DNA of 64,000 nucleotides from Amia ocellicauda (lineage: Eukaryota; Chordata; Actinopteri; Amiiformes; Amiidae), in assembly GCF_036373705.1 (NCBI RefSeq), contig NC_089854.1, positions 23,786,339 to 23,850,338 on the forward strand, read 5' to 3'. Positions 48,177 through 60,917 of the stretch are shown in pieces. Made by a program: the position numbers and the translations under genes. Each line of letters opens with the position of its first letter. The stretch's first letter is position 1. The notes below the pieces were generated by a model. It was not told the DNA's origin. It did not search any database and was given only the letters and a program-made list of their open reading frames with translations.

Positions 48177-51100
48177 TCAGGCAATGACCAGCAGTTCCAA
48201 CAGAGCCGCCACTGAGTGCATCCTGTAGAAGACCCCGAGCGGCTGGCCCAGGTTCACAATCACAAACCAGGCAGAGAACCCGAAGAACTGCTTCCCCAGG
48301 CCATTCTCAAACTGGGGGTGGATGCCAAAGGCCGGGATTACCCACAGCTGCAACAGAACACGGGACAGGGTTAATAAGAGCTCTATCGGAGATCCCGAAT
48401 TCTGGTTTTGTGGTTCATTCTATACAAAAGTGTGTGTGTGTGTATATATATAAGCATTATCAATATTCCATTATGATGGATTACATTACATCTGCTAACA
48501 ATTTTAAAGGTTGGCGAGGCTATGAAAACCACAAAGTTGCAGAAGTAGCTACAAATAGGATAAATATGCAGTAAATTTGTGTATAAACTAGGTGCAAAAT
48601 TACCAATTAAGTTTTAGATTTGACAGGAATGCTTACCTACCATTATATTAGCCAATATGAGGAAAGCACAGATCTCCTGCAGTACTCTTCTGCTCCAGTT
48701 ATTTCTGTTGTCAGCAGGGGGTGCCGTTTTCACTACCTCGTCCCTCTTTTCCATCAAAGACCCATCTCCCGCATCATCCACAACTTGCATTTTGGTCTCT
48801 GCATTCTTTAGACCTTTCTGTGCTTGGAAAGAAGTGGGGTTGTCAGCAATCAGATGTGGAGTTTTTGCACATAAACCACTACTCTGTTCTTGCTAGAAAA
48901 AAGCATTGTGTCAGCAATCTTTGTAAACTGAAAAAAAGGATGAAAAAATACTGATGCTCGACTGCTAATGTCATTGGGTGTTTACTTCCATCCTTACGTA
49001 AGAGACATTACAAGCCTTGGGAAAGAGGGTAGACAGATCTTTTTTATAAGATTTTGAAATTAAAGTTAGAAGCTTTGAAAAGCTGAACACTGATGAAAGC
49101 CAAACTCATTCTTTCATACAGTAAGCAAACTCCTAGGAGGAAAACTCTTTTTTAAGTTAATGGTAATAAAGTGGTTCAAAAATCAGGTTATTCTGAGGTT
49201 GATTTTCATAATAGAAAAAAATGGTGCTTGCCTTGAAAAGTGAGCTGTACTGCCATGTCTTTCTCTTTGCACGTTCCAGGGTGGCACTGGGGTGGCGATG
49301 GAGCCCCTCAATTATGAAAATATTCTGGAGGACCAGCTCCAGCAGGCTGAGCAGAGAATAGGACAGATCCAGGCCTCCTAGCAGCCCGTTGGGCCCCATG
49401 GCTAAGGCAGCCACAACAGAGAAATAGGAGACCGCAAGCTGGCCCAGTGCCGCCGCCACCAGCAGAACTACATCCAGATTGCGGGTGGGATTGTGCCCTG
49501 TGTCCTTCGCTCTGGTCTCCAGTTTGTGAATAATCATGCCGGCCAGTGAACAGAAGGACATGACTGGGATGATGGCTAGGTGGTAGCCATAAAACAACAA
49601 AAAAGCAGTGTTGCGCCAAAACTGTAAGCTCACCCACACTTGGTACAGGATAAAGATGGCTATTCCAACCAGCAGGACCAGAATCCCTAGTAAAGGCCCA
49701 TAAAGTATCCCCCCATGGTGCACCACTCGGAGAGTCACCTTCTGGGAACCGTGCTGGTGGGAGTGAGGGTCTACGTGCCTACCCACGTTTTTCCACATGA
49801 CGTACACCATGCAGCCAGCCATCAGGTAGTACTCAATGTTGAAGGGGTAGAGCACCTCGTAGCCCTTTCGAAAAACACGACACACTGTTTGCGCCCCACA
49901 CTGACACAGGATGCCATTAGTCAGTCCTGAAATTAAACCAAGATTCTTGAATTAAAAATGAAAAAAGCAATACTTTAACCACAAACCGAAGCAAAACTAA
50001 ACATAATTTTCATAATCGTAGTTAAAAAAAATTAAAATTAGGCAGTCAACTATGAATCCAACATTGCTGAACAGAGGAAAGGTGACTGAATGCAAATCCT
50101 TTGCTGTTTGATTGCCTTTGGAAGAATGTGATATGGCCAATTTCCTGAGCTGCTGTTCAGGTAAGTGGTTAAGATATAATATATATATATATAAATGTAT
50201 GGATTGTGAGGGATAAAGAAAGAAGGATGGGAGTGCTGAAGTCCAGCATCTTCATGTATTAAATGAGACTTGAGAATGGCTCCATGTACAGTGAAAGATT
50301 TAGCCATCTATGAAATAAAGGAATAGATTTGCAGTTAATATAAATAAGGCCTCTAGTGGGAAAGGGGACTTGAACTAGAGTGTGGAAGACAATACCCATG
50401 TCAGAGTCCTCTAGCTTGTTTGTAAGAGAGGTGTTAGTGAAGACACCTCTGTCCCCCTTCTCTAGCTCAATCTCCAGGTGGACAGTGTCTTCAGTCACAG
50501 CACTGAGCCACAGAAGCAGGTCAGTAGTGAGAACCAGCACCAGGCCAGCCCTGAAGAACAAAGGACAGCTTTCTCATTCTTATAATCACAGGCTTCACAG
50601 AGACTAAACATTACTTCTTAGGGAGTTATTAATATTATTATTTATAATAATTTTACTTAAGTTAAATTCTTGCTGTAGGTAGATTTGTGATAGTTATGGT
50701 ATGGTCACCTGGTGAGGATCTTGTGTCGATGGATGCAGTCCTTGGAGTGAGCCCATAACAAGTACGTCTACACCCAAACAAAAACATGACTTTAGTTTAA
50801 AAAAAAAGGCTCAAGTCCTCTGTTCTTTGGCTGCTTAGTAATGGTAATTTAATCAAAATCTGAAACAAAAGCATTTAATTTAATCTCAATGCTAATACAT
50901 TATTTTGCCATCCAAGTCCTCCATCATATTAATTCACTAGCCACGTGCGACCATCCCATACCTGCAGTCCGAGAAAGGGGGATTCAATGAAGGGCAAGAG
51001 TACTTTAGCAGTTGGTTTACATTCCATCAGAATAACGTAATAGCCCATCTTGAACACCTGGAGCAGAAGACTGCAGGCTGTGAACACCAGGAGGACCACT

Positions 51101-52220
51101 GAGGGAAAACACAACCATTCACAGTGCATCTATTAGTTCACACATATGAAGGGGGATCTAATCAGAGTAGTGGTTTCAGAGCTCAAGACTTGGAAGTAAT
51201 TACTGCCCTTCAGAAAGTGTAGTTCAATATTGAAACGTGAAAAGGTCATGTGAAACTTTAATCTTCATCTGCACACTGGAAATGTCCCACTGGTTATACA
51301 AGACCTGTGACGTAGTGCCGCCCACTGTGGCTCTTGTACTTTGTTGTGGGTGGGGAGGACACAAATGTATGGAAAGGAGGACTAGCTGAAGCACAAGAAT
51401 ATCCCTTCACAACCACGAAGGCCATTAATAGTTAAACAAAAATCATGAAGTAGAAAAAAGTAAATGGAAGATGAAGCTGGAACAATTTTCACTTCACTGG
51501 ACTTTTGGGTGTGGCTGAAGTTTAGTTACTTATTTGCAAATGATTTATTGAAAGGGTAAAACGTTCAAACGCTCAATGAAAAAACTAAATCCAGTCACTT
51601 CTAGTGGATCTGAGTGTTAAATACACATCCAAGTCTATTGCAAAGACTACATGGAAGAGTATATTACACCAGCCACATTGCTAGTTTTGATTAGACTTTC
51701 ACCTTCATATACACAATATTAAAACTAAGTTGCTTACATTGAATACTTTTCATGTTTTAAATGAAGTTCTTTCATTTGATTGCTTTACTTAAAATTATAT
51801 TTAAATATGAACAGATTTGACTGCTAAGCAGAACTGTTGGTGTCAGAACAGAGAGATGTTACCTGTCATGCAGACGCTGCCAGCGTGGTGATCTGTGTGT
51901 GGAGAAATGCCCGGCTGTCTCCGAGCCCAAAGGAGGTACCACAAAATCCATATAAGACTGAGTCCCATCAGCAGCAGAATGAACACCTGGGGCTCCTGGT
52001 GCTTTAGGGCATTGGGGTTAAATGCCTCTCCTGTCACCAAGGCTGCCCCCAAAAGCACTAAGTTTAGAGCTAACAGCCCCGAAACCAGCCTCCGTCCACT
52101 TGGGGCCCACACCACCACTGGGTCCATCTCATCCCCCACCTCTTCTGACTGGGCATTCCCCAAGACAAGCCCCAGGCTTGGACTGTCCTCTTCCTCCATG
52201 CCCTTTGGCTCCTCAAACAT
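48177..52220 (-). CDS. otop3: Otopetrin-3-like proton channel, copy 3 (intact)
   Basis: Exons: 51863-52220, 50962-51098, 50709-50767, 50396-50550, 49232-49926, 48641-48892, 48177-48347. They total 1,827 nt, 608 residues plus stop, phases consistent. The start at 52,220 (MFEEPKGMEEEDSPS) is chosen by alignment to copies 1 and 2; an upstream in-frame ATG at 52,346 would add 42 residues. It has the same membrane blocks as copy 2 but is the most diverged protein (EIELEKGDRGVFTNTSLTNK, LLGILVLLVGIAIFILYQVW, EGLHRHPSATLERAKRKTWQ). The exon 5 donor is GCAAGC, with no GT nearby. Intron 1 is about 765 bp against about 180-200 bp in the other copies, owing to an extra segment at about 51,222-51,765. 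Both splice acceptor and frame of exon 6 are intact. Confidence 0.92.
50170..50195. repeat. (AT)n microsatellite in otop3 copy 3 intron 4
   Basis: A short TATA-rich run in the intron between exons 4 and 5. Confidence 0.6.
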
Positions 52221-52460
52221 TTCTTTGCTCTGCCCTGTCCCACCACACTTCCAGGAACTCGAGCAAAAACGCTTTGAGTTTTCCTGAACAGGGCGTGTTA
52301 ATTCTGAGCTTGTGGAAAGGTCACCAGACTTTTTTTCCCTATTCATTCTTTATCTTTCTTTCTTGGAACACGCTTGTGTTTAAATAGTCATCGAGGTGTG
52401 ACTCTGTGTTATACTATGAAAACATTCAGCTCCACATGGCAAAGTATAACTATGTACCAG

Positions 52461-54841
52461 GTACTTTTTGTTTCTTATGCAAATATATAGACTAGCTATA
52501 TAGTGCAGAATCAGACAAGCAGGGTTGATGACAGACTTAAAATATTCTTAGTCTGGCTGTAGTATATACAGCGTCCACCCCCCCCCCCTCCATTTTCTCT
52601 CAATACAATAATTAATCAGCAACAGGTAATGATTAATTAATACAGCTTTTTCATTTATTTATTGTTTGTTTGAAAATTACAGACCAAAGTTTTTCTTTGA
52701 ATTCCAGGTCAAAGGCTGACTAATATTAGATGTACTAACAAGGGTATGTTGCATCAGAACCATACCACAATTAACATATTTGTTGCTCCTAGTTGCAAAA
52801 CAAGAATAAATGTTCTAATATAAATTATGTTGACAGTGTTTGTGTTATTCGCTGTGTATTTATTCAAGAGAGAAACCCAAATGGATTAGAAAATTAAGAG
52901 CCAGATAGATACAGTACCAGGAATTCAAATTCAGAAATGTTTATTATGCATTAATAGGTTTTCACAGAAAAATCCTAAATACAGTCAAAAATAATAAAAG
53001 ATGAACACACATATAGTATATATTATAAATGTGAAATTATGTATTTCTTGAAAACAGACCATACGTTGCAAGCCGCATTCGTATAAAAGAGGCATTCAAG
53101 TCATTATTCAGCAATATAAATGGCTTTATAAATCTGTTCCACAGTTGGCTTAGTTCTACAGTATAAATTATTTTAATTTAATTTTCATAAAATGTCTCTG
53201 TGAGCACTGTGGCTCATCAGTGGGTATGATACCATGATTTAGCGGCTCTGACAGAAATCCACTAATTGCTCTCAAATGTCCCATAAATCATCTACAAACA
53301 AGGTTGCACTGCACAATTAGTCCATCTAATTGTACAGAACATAAATGCAGTTCAAAAAGAAGCTTTAACTGAAATGTGTTGAGTTACTACTCTTATAATG
53401 TAGTTTATTCAAACAAAACAAAACTCTTAAACAATTACAGGGCTTCTCTAAACCACAGGTGGAAACATTCTTCACCAGACAGAACTCCTTTGTTCTGACA
53501 GAGAACGCCTTTATATACCCGGCCACCTGGCTAATAATGTGCCACACCTGTGTGTAAGTGTTGGGAGACTGGCAGCCATTTTATCTCTAGACCCTTAGCC
53601 TCTGTGTGGCTGTTGTCACCAGTGTCCGTCCAAGGTACTAGAGACCACAGTTTACCCATAGTAACATACACTCCATCACAGTTATGAAACCAAAGTCTTT
53701 TTATTTTTATTATTTGTTTGCTATTCTGCTTTTTTCTCCAGTCATCCAGTTTTCTATAGCAGTGCAGTGTTTTTCAAAACTCAATTGAAGTCAAAGATCA
53801 AACCCCAGATCTCAGATTTGTACATTATTTATATTTCATATAGTATTACTTGGTTATTATAGGAACTGATGAACTGCCGCAGTTTCCAATGAAATGGGAC
53901 ACAGCAGAGGAAGAAATGTGGCTTCTGCATGACATGATAATTAACAATCTCAGTTTCCTGGATAATACAAGAGCCCACGTGACTTTTGGTGGAAGAGTTT
54001 TCCAGATTAAGCACCAGAAATTTTGTTCCCATTGGGCTGAATATGATGTCAGATGGAAGCAACTGGAATCTCCTTTTACAGCTTCTCCAATGCATTGCCT
54101 TCCTTCAGCATAGTAGATTGGGGCAATTACATTATACAACCCCCCAAAATATCAGGATAAGCCTCCCTACAAAGGTAATGGATTGGTACAGATGTCATGT
54201 TTTTTTGTTTAAAATTGTTATGGCTCTGTGACTGTCTCTATTTATTGTGGTATTTTGAACAACTATGCAGTGACTTAGTAACTTTTTAACTTTCAATTGC
54301 TTGTTCAGGGTTGTGACCTTGAATCCATAGAACATCTCTGATCTGAACTGGAATGGTGAAACAGGAAGAGACTTTATAGACCAACCTTTTCAGGCACATC
54401 AGACACGTCTGCTGTTGGAGGAACAGCACTTTATTCCTACAGCCATCAGACATAACAATTGCTTCTGCCATTAAGACTAAAGGTGGGTCTACAGCCTATG
54501 GAATACATTTTGTGTTTTTCTCCCTATTTATAATACATATCACAGCACCATTCTCCCATAATCCCCACTGTGAGACTGTGAGGAGGCTGGAGGAGACTGT
54601 GAGTAGGTTATTTCTTTACTTCATTTGCTTTCATGTCCTTCTCCCGAGAGGGCTCTGTCTGCACCCAATCGGATTATCTTTTGTTTAATTTTATGAAAAT
54701 GGTATTGGAAATTTTCGTCACACTTTCCCATAGGCACCAATTCATAATGAATTGAAGTATGAATACCACAGGAATAACACGTGAATACCTAACTTTACTT
54801 GAGCAACATTCCCTGGATGAAAGAGAGTTTTAAAATAGTTT
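52461..54841. other. Intergenic region between otop3 copy 3 and otop2
   Basis: Holds a C tract at 52,573-52,588, AT-rich sequence, the possible LTR at about 53,375-53,684, and 53,850-54,480 where short frames exist on both strands without recognisable similarity. No gene is supported. Confidence 0.5.
53375..53684 (-). mobile_element. Possible solo LTR, minus orientation
   Basis: On the minus strand a TATATAA (53,511-53,517) is followed about 100 bp later by AATAAA (53,404-53,409). The segment begins TGTGATGG and ends ...AACTCAACA, consistent with TG...CA termini. No clear target duplication was found, so this is tentative; a promoter or another retroelement piece is possible. Confidence 0.35.
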
Positions 54842-57800
54842 TTAGGAAGTATGGAAGACCTCAAAGAGGCCAGCCACAGAATGCATTCGATAAAAGATCC
54901 CAAAAGGCAGCCCAATATTCACTATAGGCACCCACATCTGAGAGTTGTAGAAATTCTCCCCCAAGTTGTTGTCAAACTCTGGACGAGCACCAAACGCTGG
55001 CATGATCCAAAACTGCAGACAGAAAAGGAACAGATTAAAATCAAACAAAATACACAGAGAGGGACCATGAGGCCCAGAGTCCGATACAAATCTGAGAAAC
55101 TAGATGCAATTAACGGTGGTGTGGAAGGAAATTTCGAATTTCTCTCTTGCAAGGCTTTTCTGTTTGTATACTTAAGGAAGATAGGTCAAGATTAGGGTCA
55201 GGCCAGAAGGTATCTTGACCTCTGTTTGAATTTATATGTGCGTTTGAAAGATGATGTCAAACTGTGTGATTTAAGTTTCTCTTCCTTATCTATACATTAG
55301 CCTGGAAACTGTCATCTATAAAGAAATATCTTCTGCTTAGCCTGCTTTAAAGATAGCATAGAAATGACTTAATTATAACCAGATCTTTACTTTTTGTGTA
55401 TAAAAGCTGTGGAAGATTTTGAAGATTTCAAATCCTGCAGAAACAGATGGAATAAGGCCATTTTCAATGCTAAAAAGGAAAGGAAAAATGTAATCAGCAT
55501 TACTCACGATGATATTGCAGAAGAGTAGAAAGGCTGAGACCTCCTTGACAACCCGTCTCCTCCAGGACATGGAGGGCTGTGAGGACATGTCGCTGGGGGT
55601 GCTGTGTGTGGTGCAAACAGGATTGTGGTTGGGCTGCAAGCTGTCCATGGAAGGATTCTCTTCTGCTTTTCCTTTCTGGGACTGGGAGTTGAAGGCATGC
55701 TGGTTGACAAAGATAGTGTCAACCACAGCTGGGGGTTCGTGGTAAGGTTCCCTGTGGAGGCCCTCTATGATGAAGGCATTCTGCAGGCAGAGCTCGATGA
55801 TGGTGATGAGGGAGCAGACAAGGTTCAGTGTGTTAAGGTACTGGACTCCTTTTGACGCCACCACGGCCACAACGGTGAAGTAGCAGATGATGAAGTGGCC
55901 GAAGGAGGCACCCAGCAGCAGGAAGATATCCAGACTGCGGATCGGGTTTTTGCCTGAAACGTGGATCCCTTTCTTCAAGTGGAGCATGACAGAGCCAATC
56001 AAGGAGGCTATAGACATCAAGGTCAGGCCAATAATGTTCATGACATAATACATCAACAGCGCCCTGTTCTTTCTTTCTTCTTTTCCAACATCCACCTCAT
56101 AGAATATAAAGACGACCAGTCCAGCTACCATCACCATGACCCCCAGGATGGGTCCCACCAGGATCCCCTGGATGCGGAATTTGACGTGGTGATGGACATG
56201 GTCATCTATGACACGCCCCACGTTCTTCCACATCACATACGTCATGCAAGAGGCAAAGAGACTGTACTCTATGTTAAAGGGGTACAGGTAATAGTAGCCT
56301 GTCTCAAATATTTTGCAGCTGTCATACTTGCACTTGCAGCTACTGTTAGAATAAGCAGCTGAAAAAAAAAAGTTAGAAATAGATGAGAACAAATTCCTAT
56401 GGAAATAATTCAGCACCAAAGTCTGTAATGTTTCTCACAACCTCCATTCACATGATTGATGAAGCAGCAATGGTTACCTTTTTTTTTTTTTTACCTTTTT
56501 TGCCATGTCCGTCACAATCCCTGAGAAACTTAACTTTATGGTACTAAGAATATGATCTTCACGTTAACAATGATCTTGTTCACTGTAAAGGAATGGATGG
56601 ATAACTCCTTTGAATCCTGTTGTCTGCAATACATAACGCTTTGAAGCCTGACGACCTTGTCATTATAAAGCGTTGGACCAAGTACATGTGTTTGATTTGG
56701 TTGTAATAGAAGCATCTGTGCCACTGTAGTACATACCTTTTTCTAAAACACTTTTGTTGGTGACTGTCTGATGGAGGGACTCTTCTGTGACTCCTGCAAT
56801 CCACACCATGAGATTGGTGGTCAGAGCCAACATTAACCCACATCTGTATAAAAAAAAAAATAGAAATACCGGTTTCATAACCTAAAATGGATTTGCCAAT
56901 CCAGTTCGTCCAGTAGCATACAATGAAATATTATCCATGTAATTATAATTCAGTTCTTGTTTTACACCCCCAGCTTTGTAGGATTGTACTGTATTTCAAT
57001 CGCCTTAAAATAAATCTACTGTTCTACACTGTTCTCTAACAATATCACAGTTAGTACTGCTGATGGTTGCGCCAAACTCCAAATAGACCATAAGCTCTAT
57101 AACACAGCTGCTTCTACCTGAAGGATGCTTGTGCCAATTATTACAGCAAATCGATATATTATGGAATAAATTACAAAACAGAATACTTTCTAGTGGGAGG
57201 TGCAACGATATTATCTTTCATAAGCCCTGAAAACAAAACTGCTCTACTTACCTCGTGAGGTTGCGCTGTGTCTGAACACAGTCCTTGGCATGAACCCACA
57301 GAAAGTATGTCTGAAACAGGAGGCAGTAACATGGTTAACGGGTAGGTAGGAAATTACCTGCCTTATGTTTTTGTTGATGTTGTTGTTCTCTCTTTGATCC
57401 CAGGCATTAGAGTCCCCCACTCCCAATGAGAGGGACATTGAAGGTATTCAAATAGAGTCCTAGCAGGGTAAAACATTTGCTGCTTACAGAAGAGTGGTTT
57501 TACCATAGTGAAGGCAATGCTTATTTATCATAATTCACTTTCTCCCCTCTTCGGAGCTGCATAATTATATTTCCTTAAGGATAAGTAGTGATTTTCACCT
57601 GCATTATTAAAAACACCGCCTGCACCACAGGGAACGTGATTTTCACAGCTGAGTCGCAATGTGCATAGCCCACGTAGTTGGTGAGTTTAAAGACATCCAT
57701 TATCAAACTGCACACTCCAAATGCTACCAGACCACCTGAAATACAAGAGAGAATACTCTGTGAATGATTAGGCTTACATTCAGTCACATGTCCTAACCCC

Positions 57801-60800
57801 TAACCACGGGTTGTAATTATTATCTTCAGTGGATGTGGTAACTGTGGTATTTGGAAAGAGAACCAGACAATAAATGTAGGAATCAAGTAAATTGGAAAGT
57901 CTATTACTACATCTTTATTCAACTCCTCTCTGTAGGCAATCAGTAGGCATATACATATATAAATATATACACACACAGAGCAGCACCATCTACTGCTCAA
58001 AGTAAATAAGAATTTATAATAGGACACAACAGTAACACTAATAAAACATTTGTAAGCTCCCTGTAGGAGCCTAAACTAATTTGTATGTGGAAGATCTGCT
58101 GACATATCAAACGTTCTTGATAGATCTTTAAATTTTAACAAGTTTGGATGGAACCTTGTAGATGAACATATTCTATGAAACAATCGTAATTTGGCTGATA
58201 CAGTGATTCAGGGTGAACTATTGATTTAAACCTGATTTAAGTCTCATACGCTGGGTGGGGGGGATTAAGTAACTTGTACAGGGTTAACAAACAACATGTC
58301 ACTGGCGATGCTGGGGCAGGAACTGAAATTGAACCCTTGTCATTAACTACTGGAACACCTAATATGTACAGGTGATCATATTTGCTAGTAATTAACCTAA
58401 ATTAGTAAAATGAATTATATAACATATGTTGATCGACATTTACTATTGTTTACCTGGGAAATTACTGGGGGGGTGGTCTTCAGAAATAATCACATAGTAT
58501 GATGTCCTTTAGCATCAACTCATGCTTTGTAGGTCTCATGGATCAGTATCAGGCTGAATAAATGGGGTAACCTGCCTTACTCCCAGGGAAGAAGAATCTC
58601 TAGTTGTGCAAATGTCCACGTCCATATCCTTTCTTAATGTGTCATTTTTTATATCAAAGCTTATTCACAATGTAAAAAGATGGAATATATTCCAAACACC
58701 TCTATATGTTTCTCTGTCTGAAAGTTTAAATGGTGGAGCCAAAAACCTCCTTTCCTTTGGTATTTTGTGTTTTGTAACCATGTAACAGTCATGACTTAAT
58801 TAGGCAAAATAGTTCATATACACTCACCTAAAGGATTATTAGGAACACCATACTAATACTGTGTTTGACCCCCTTTCGCCTTCAGAACTGCCTTAATTCT
58901 ACGTGGCATTGATTCAACAAGGTGCTGAAAGCATTCTTTAGAAATGTTGGCCCATATTGATAGGATAGCATCTTGCAGTTGATGGAGATTTGTGGGATGC
59001 ACATCCAGGGCACGAAGCTCCCGTTCCACCACATCCCAAAGATGCTCTATTGGGTTGAGATCTGGTGACTGTGGGGGCCAGTTTAGTACAGTGAACTCAT
59101 TGTCATGTTCAAGAAACCAATTTGAAATGATTCGACCTTTGTGACATGGTGCATTATCCTGCTGGAAGTAGCCATCAGAGGATGGGTACATGGTGGTCAT
59201 AAAGGGATGGACATGGTCAGAAACAATGCTCAGGTAGGCCGTGGCATTTAAACAATGCCCAATTGGCACTAAGGGGCCTAAAGTGTGCCAAGAAAACATC
59301 CCCCACACCATTACACCACCACCACCAGCCTGCACAGTGGTAACAAGGCATGATGGATCCATGTTCTCATTGTGTTTACGCCAAATTCTGACTCTACCAT
59401 CTGAATGTCTCAACAGAAATCGAGACTCATCAGACCAGGCAACATTTTTCCAGTCTTCAACTGTCCAATTTTGGTGAGCTTGTGCAAATTGTAGCCTCTT
59501 TTTCCTATTTGTAGTGGAGATGAGTGGTACCCGGTGGGGTCTTCTGCTGTTGTAGCCCATCCGCCTCAAGGTTGTACGTGTTGTGGCTTCACAAATGCTT
59601 TGCTGCATACCTCGGTTGTAACGAGTGGTTATTTCAGTCAAAGTTGCTCTTCTATCAGCTTGAATCAGTCGGCCCATTCTCCTCTGACCTCTAGCATCAA
59701 CAAGGCATTTTCGCCCACAGGACTGCCGCACACTGGATGTTTTTCCCTTTTCACACCATTCTTTATAAACCCTAGAAATGTTTGTGCGTGAAAATCCCAG
59801 TAACTGAGCAGATTGTGAAATACTCAGACCGGCCAGTCTGGCACCAACAACCATGCCACGCTCAAAATTGCTTAAATCACCTTTCTTTCCCATTCAGACA
59901 TTCAGTTTGGAGTTCAGGAGATTGTCTTGACCAGGACCACACCCCTAAATGCATTGAAGCAACTGCCATGTGATTGGTTGGTTAGATAATTGCATTAATG
60001 AGGAATTGAACAGGTGTTCCTAATAATCCTTTAGGTGAGTGTAGGTATGTGTATCTAAATTAATCAACTCTAACTCACCCGGGAGTCTCTGAACTCTGAG
60101 ATCCCTCTATTGGCCTGATCATCAGTTCTGTACTGTGCCTAAGGCCTGTGTTTGTACACTACAAGATCTCCCACCATGAGACCTTCAGCTTTTTAGATGG
60201 TTCACAGAGGAAGTGAGCCTCTGTCACCGTACCCCTCAACCATCAAATTGAAATCCACTTCGTTCTCACTCCATTCAAATGTGCCAACGGAGGGAAATTT
60301 ACATAGGCACAGTAACAAACTATTGCATTTCAAATGACAATGTATGTGTGTTGTAATACAGCCCTTTGTTAGGGTTCATTAGTCTCAGAGCTGCAAGTTC
60401 CATTAATAAAGAACAAGGTGTCTTTTGTACTAGGAGAAACCCCTGTTCTTGTATGTTTATAACAGAAACACACTTGGAACATGACCTAGTAGTAGGGCTG
60501 GCGGAGTGACACGCAGGCTGATGGTGTTGCGGTGTCTCACCTCTTAGCCAAATGGGCCCGGCATGGCTGTCCTTGTAGAGCACTGTGTGGTCCCACCGCG
60601 AGTTGTACACCACATAGTAGAGCATCCAGCACGTGGTCAGCAGGAGCAGGATGATCAGGAAGATCTGGACGTCGACATCAGAGATGTTCACATCACTGAA
60701 GGCCCCGCCAGCGACCAGGGCACTACCCAGGAAAATAATGTTGACAGCTATGATCCCTGACAGTAGCCTTCCCCATTTCCGGCCATTGTCTGTAAGGGCG

Positions 60801-60904
60801 ATGCTGGTGTGGGCCACAGGAAGGCTGGACTGAGAGTCCCCCACCAGAACCGGGTCATGGGACATACTGACCAAGGTACTGGCACACTTTTCTTCACTTT
60901 CCAT
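54842..60904 (-). CDS. otop2: Otopetrin-2 proton channel
   Basis: Coding exons: 60541-60904, 57599-57735, 57252-57310, 56737-56843, 55508-56358, 54842-55012. They total 1,689 nt, 562 residues plus stop, phases consistent. The first coding exon has an acceptor (CCCCTCTCAG) just before 60,918, so at least one 5' non-coding exon lies upstream; the ATG at 60,904 gives MESEEKCASTLVSMSHDP. Diagnostic OTOP2 blocks: KDSHAGPIWLRGGL, CGLMLALTTNLMVWIAGVTE, YYYLYPFNIEYSLFASCMTY, VMWKNVGRVIDDHVHHHVKF, NPIRSLDIFLLLGASFGHF, WIMPAFGARPEFDNN and IVNIGLPFGIFYRMHSVAGL. Exon 5 is a single 851-nt exon where the otop3 copies have two (695 + 252). OTOP2 homologues are proton channels, in mammals mainly of gut epithelium. 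Intron 1 contains the DD36E Tc1 at 58.8-60.0 kb. Confidence 0.95.
58821..60041 (-). mobile_element. Tc1-like DD36E element, copy C, full length with open transposase
   Basis: It is 1,221 bp long, with ends CACTCACCTAAAGGATTATT and complement, and TA on both sides. The single uninterrupted frame 59,893-58,853 encodes 346 residues: two helix-turn-helix segments (FERGMVVGARLAGLSISQSA; RTNISRVYKEWCEKGKT), first Asp in AWSDES, second in YFQQDNAPCHKG, Glu in [12 protein letters not shown], ending AVLKAKGGQTQY. I count 36 residues between the second Asp and the Glu, so DD36E rather than the classic DD34E. It lies within the first coding intron of otop2, in the same orientation as the gene. All visible requirements for mobility (ends, target, frame) are met; activity is inference. 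Confidence 0.94.
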
Positions 60905-60917
60905 CTCCTTGCTCTGA

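Larger units (their letters stand above)
45940..52460. repeat. Segmental duplication unit 3 (hid1 exon relic + otop3 copy 3)
   Basis: The left part, 45,940-46,500 and 47,735-47,890, aligns to 11,180-12,350 around the hid1 stop codon. The right part aligns to the otop3 genes and ends near 52,460 (CATGGCAAAGTATAAC vs CATGGCGAAGTACAAC near 17,800). A Tc1 interrupts it at 46,521-47,732. Confidence 0.85.

Noticed and set aside
14074-52220. Assignment of the three tandem genes to OTOP1
   Set aside because: Some blocks (VTEDTVHLEIE, AHSKDCIHRHK) are compatible with OTOP1, but linkage to hid1 and otop2 favours OTOP3. A tree would settle it.
53846-54231. Overlapping frames on both strands of 80-97 residues
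   Set aside because: No recognisable domain, no splice-linked neighbours, and both strands are open to similar length. Not enough to call a gene.
57800-58027. Minus-strand frame of 75 aa between otop2 exons
   Set aside because: Intronic, low complexity, outside the exon pattern shared by otopetrins.
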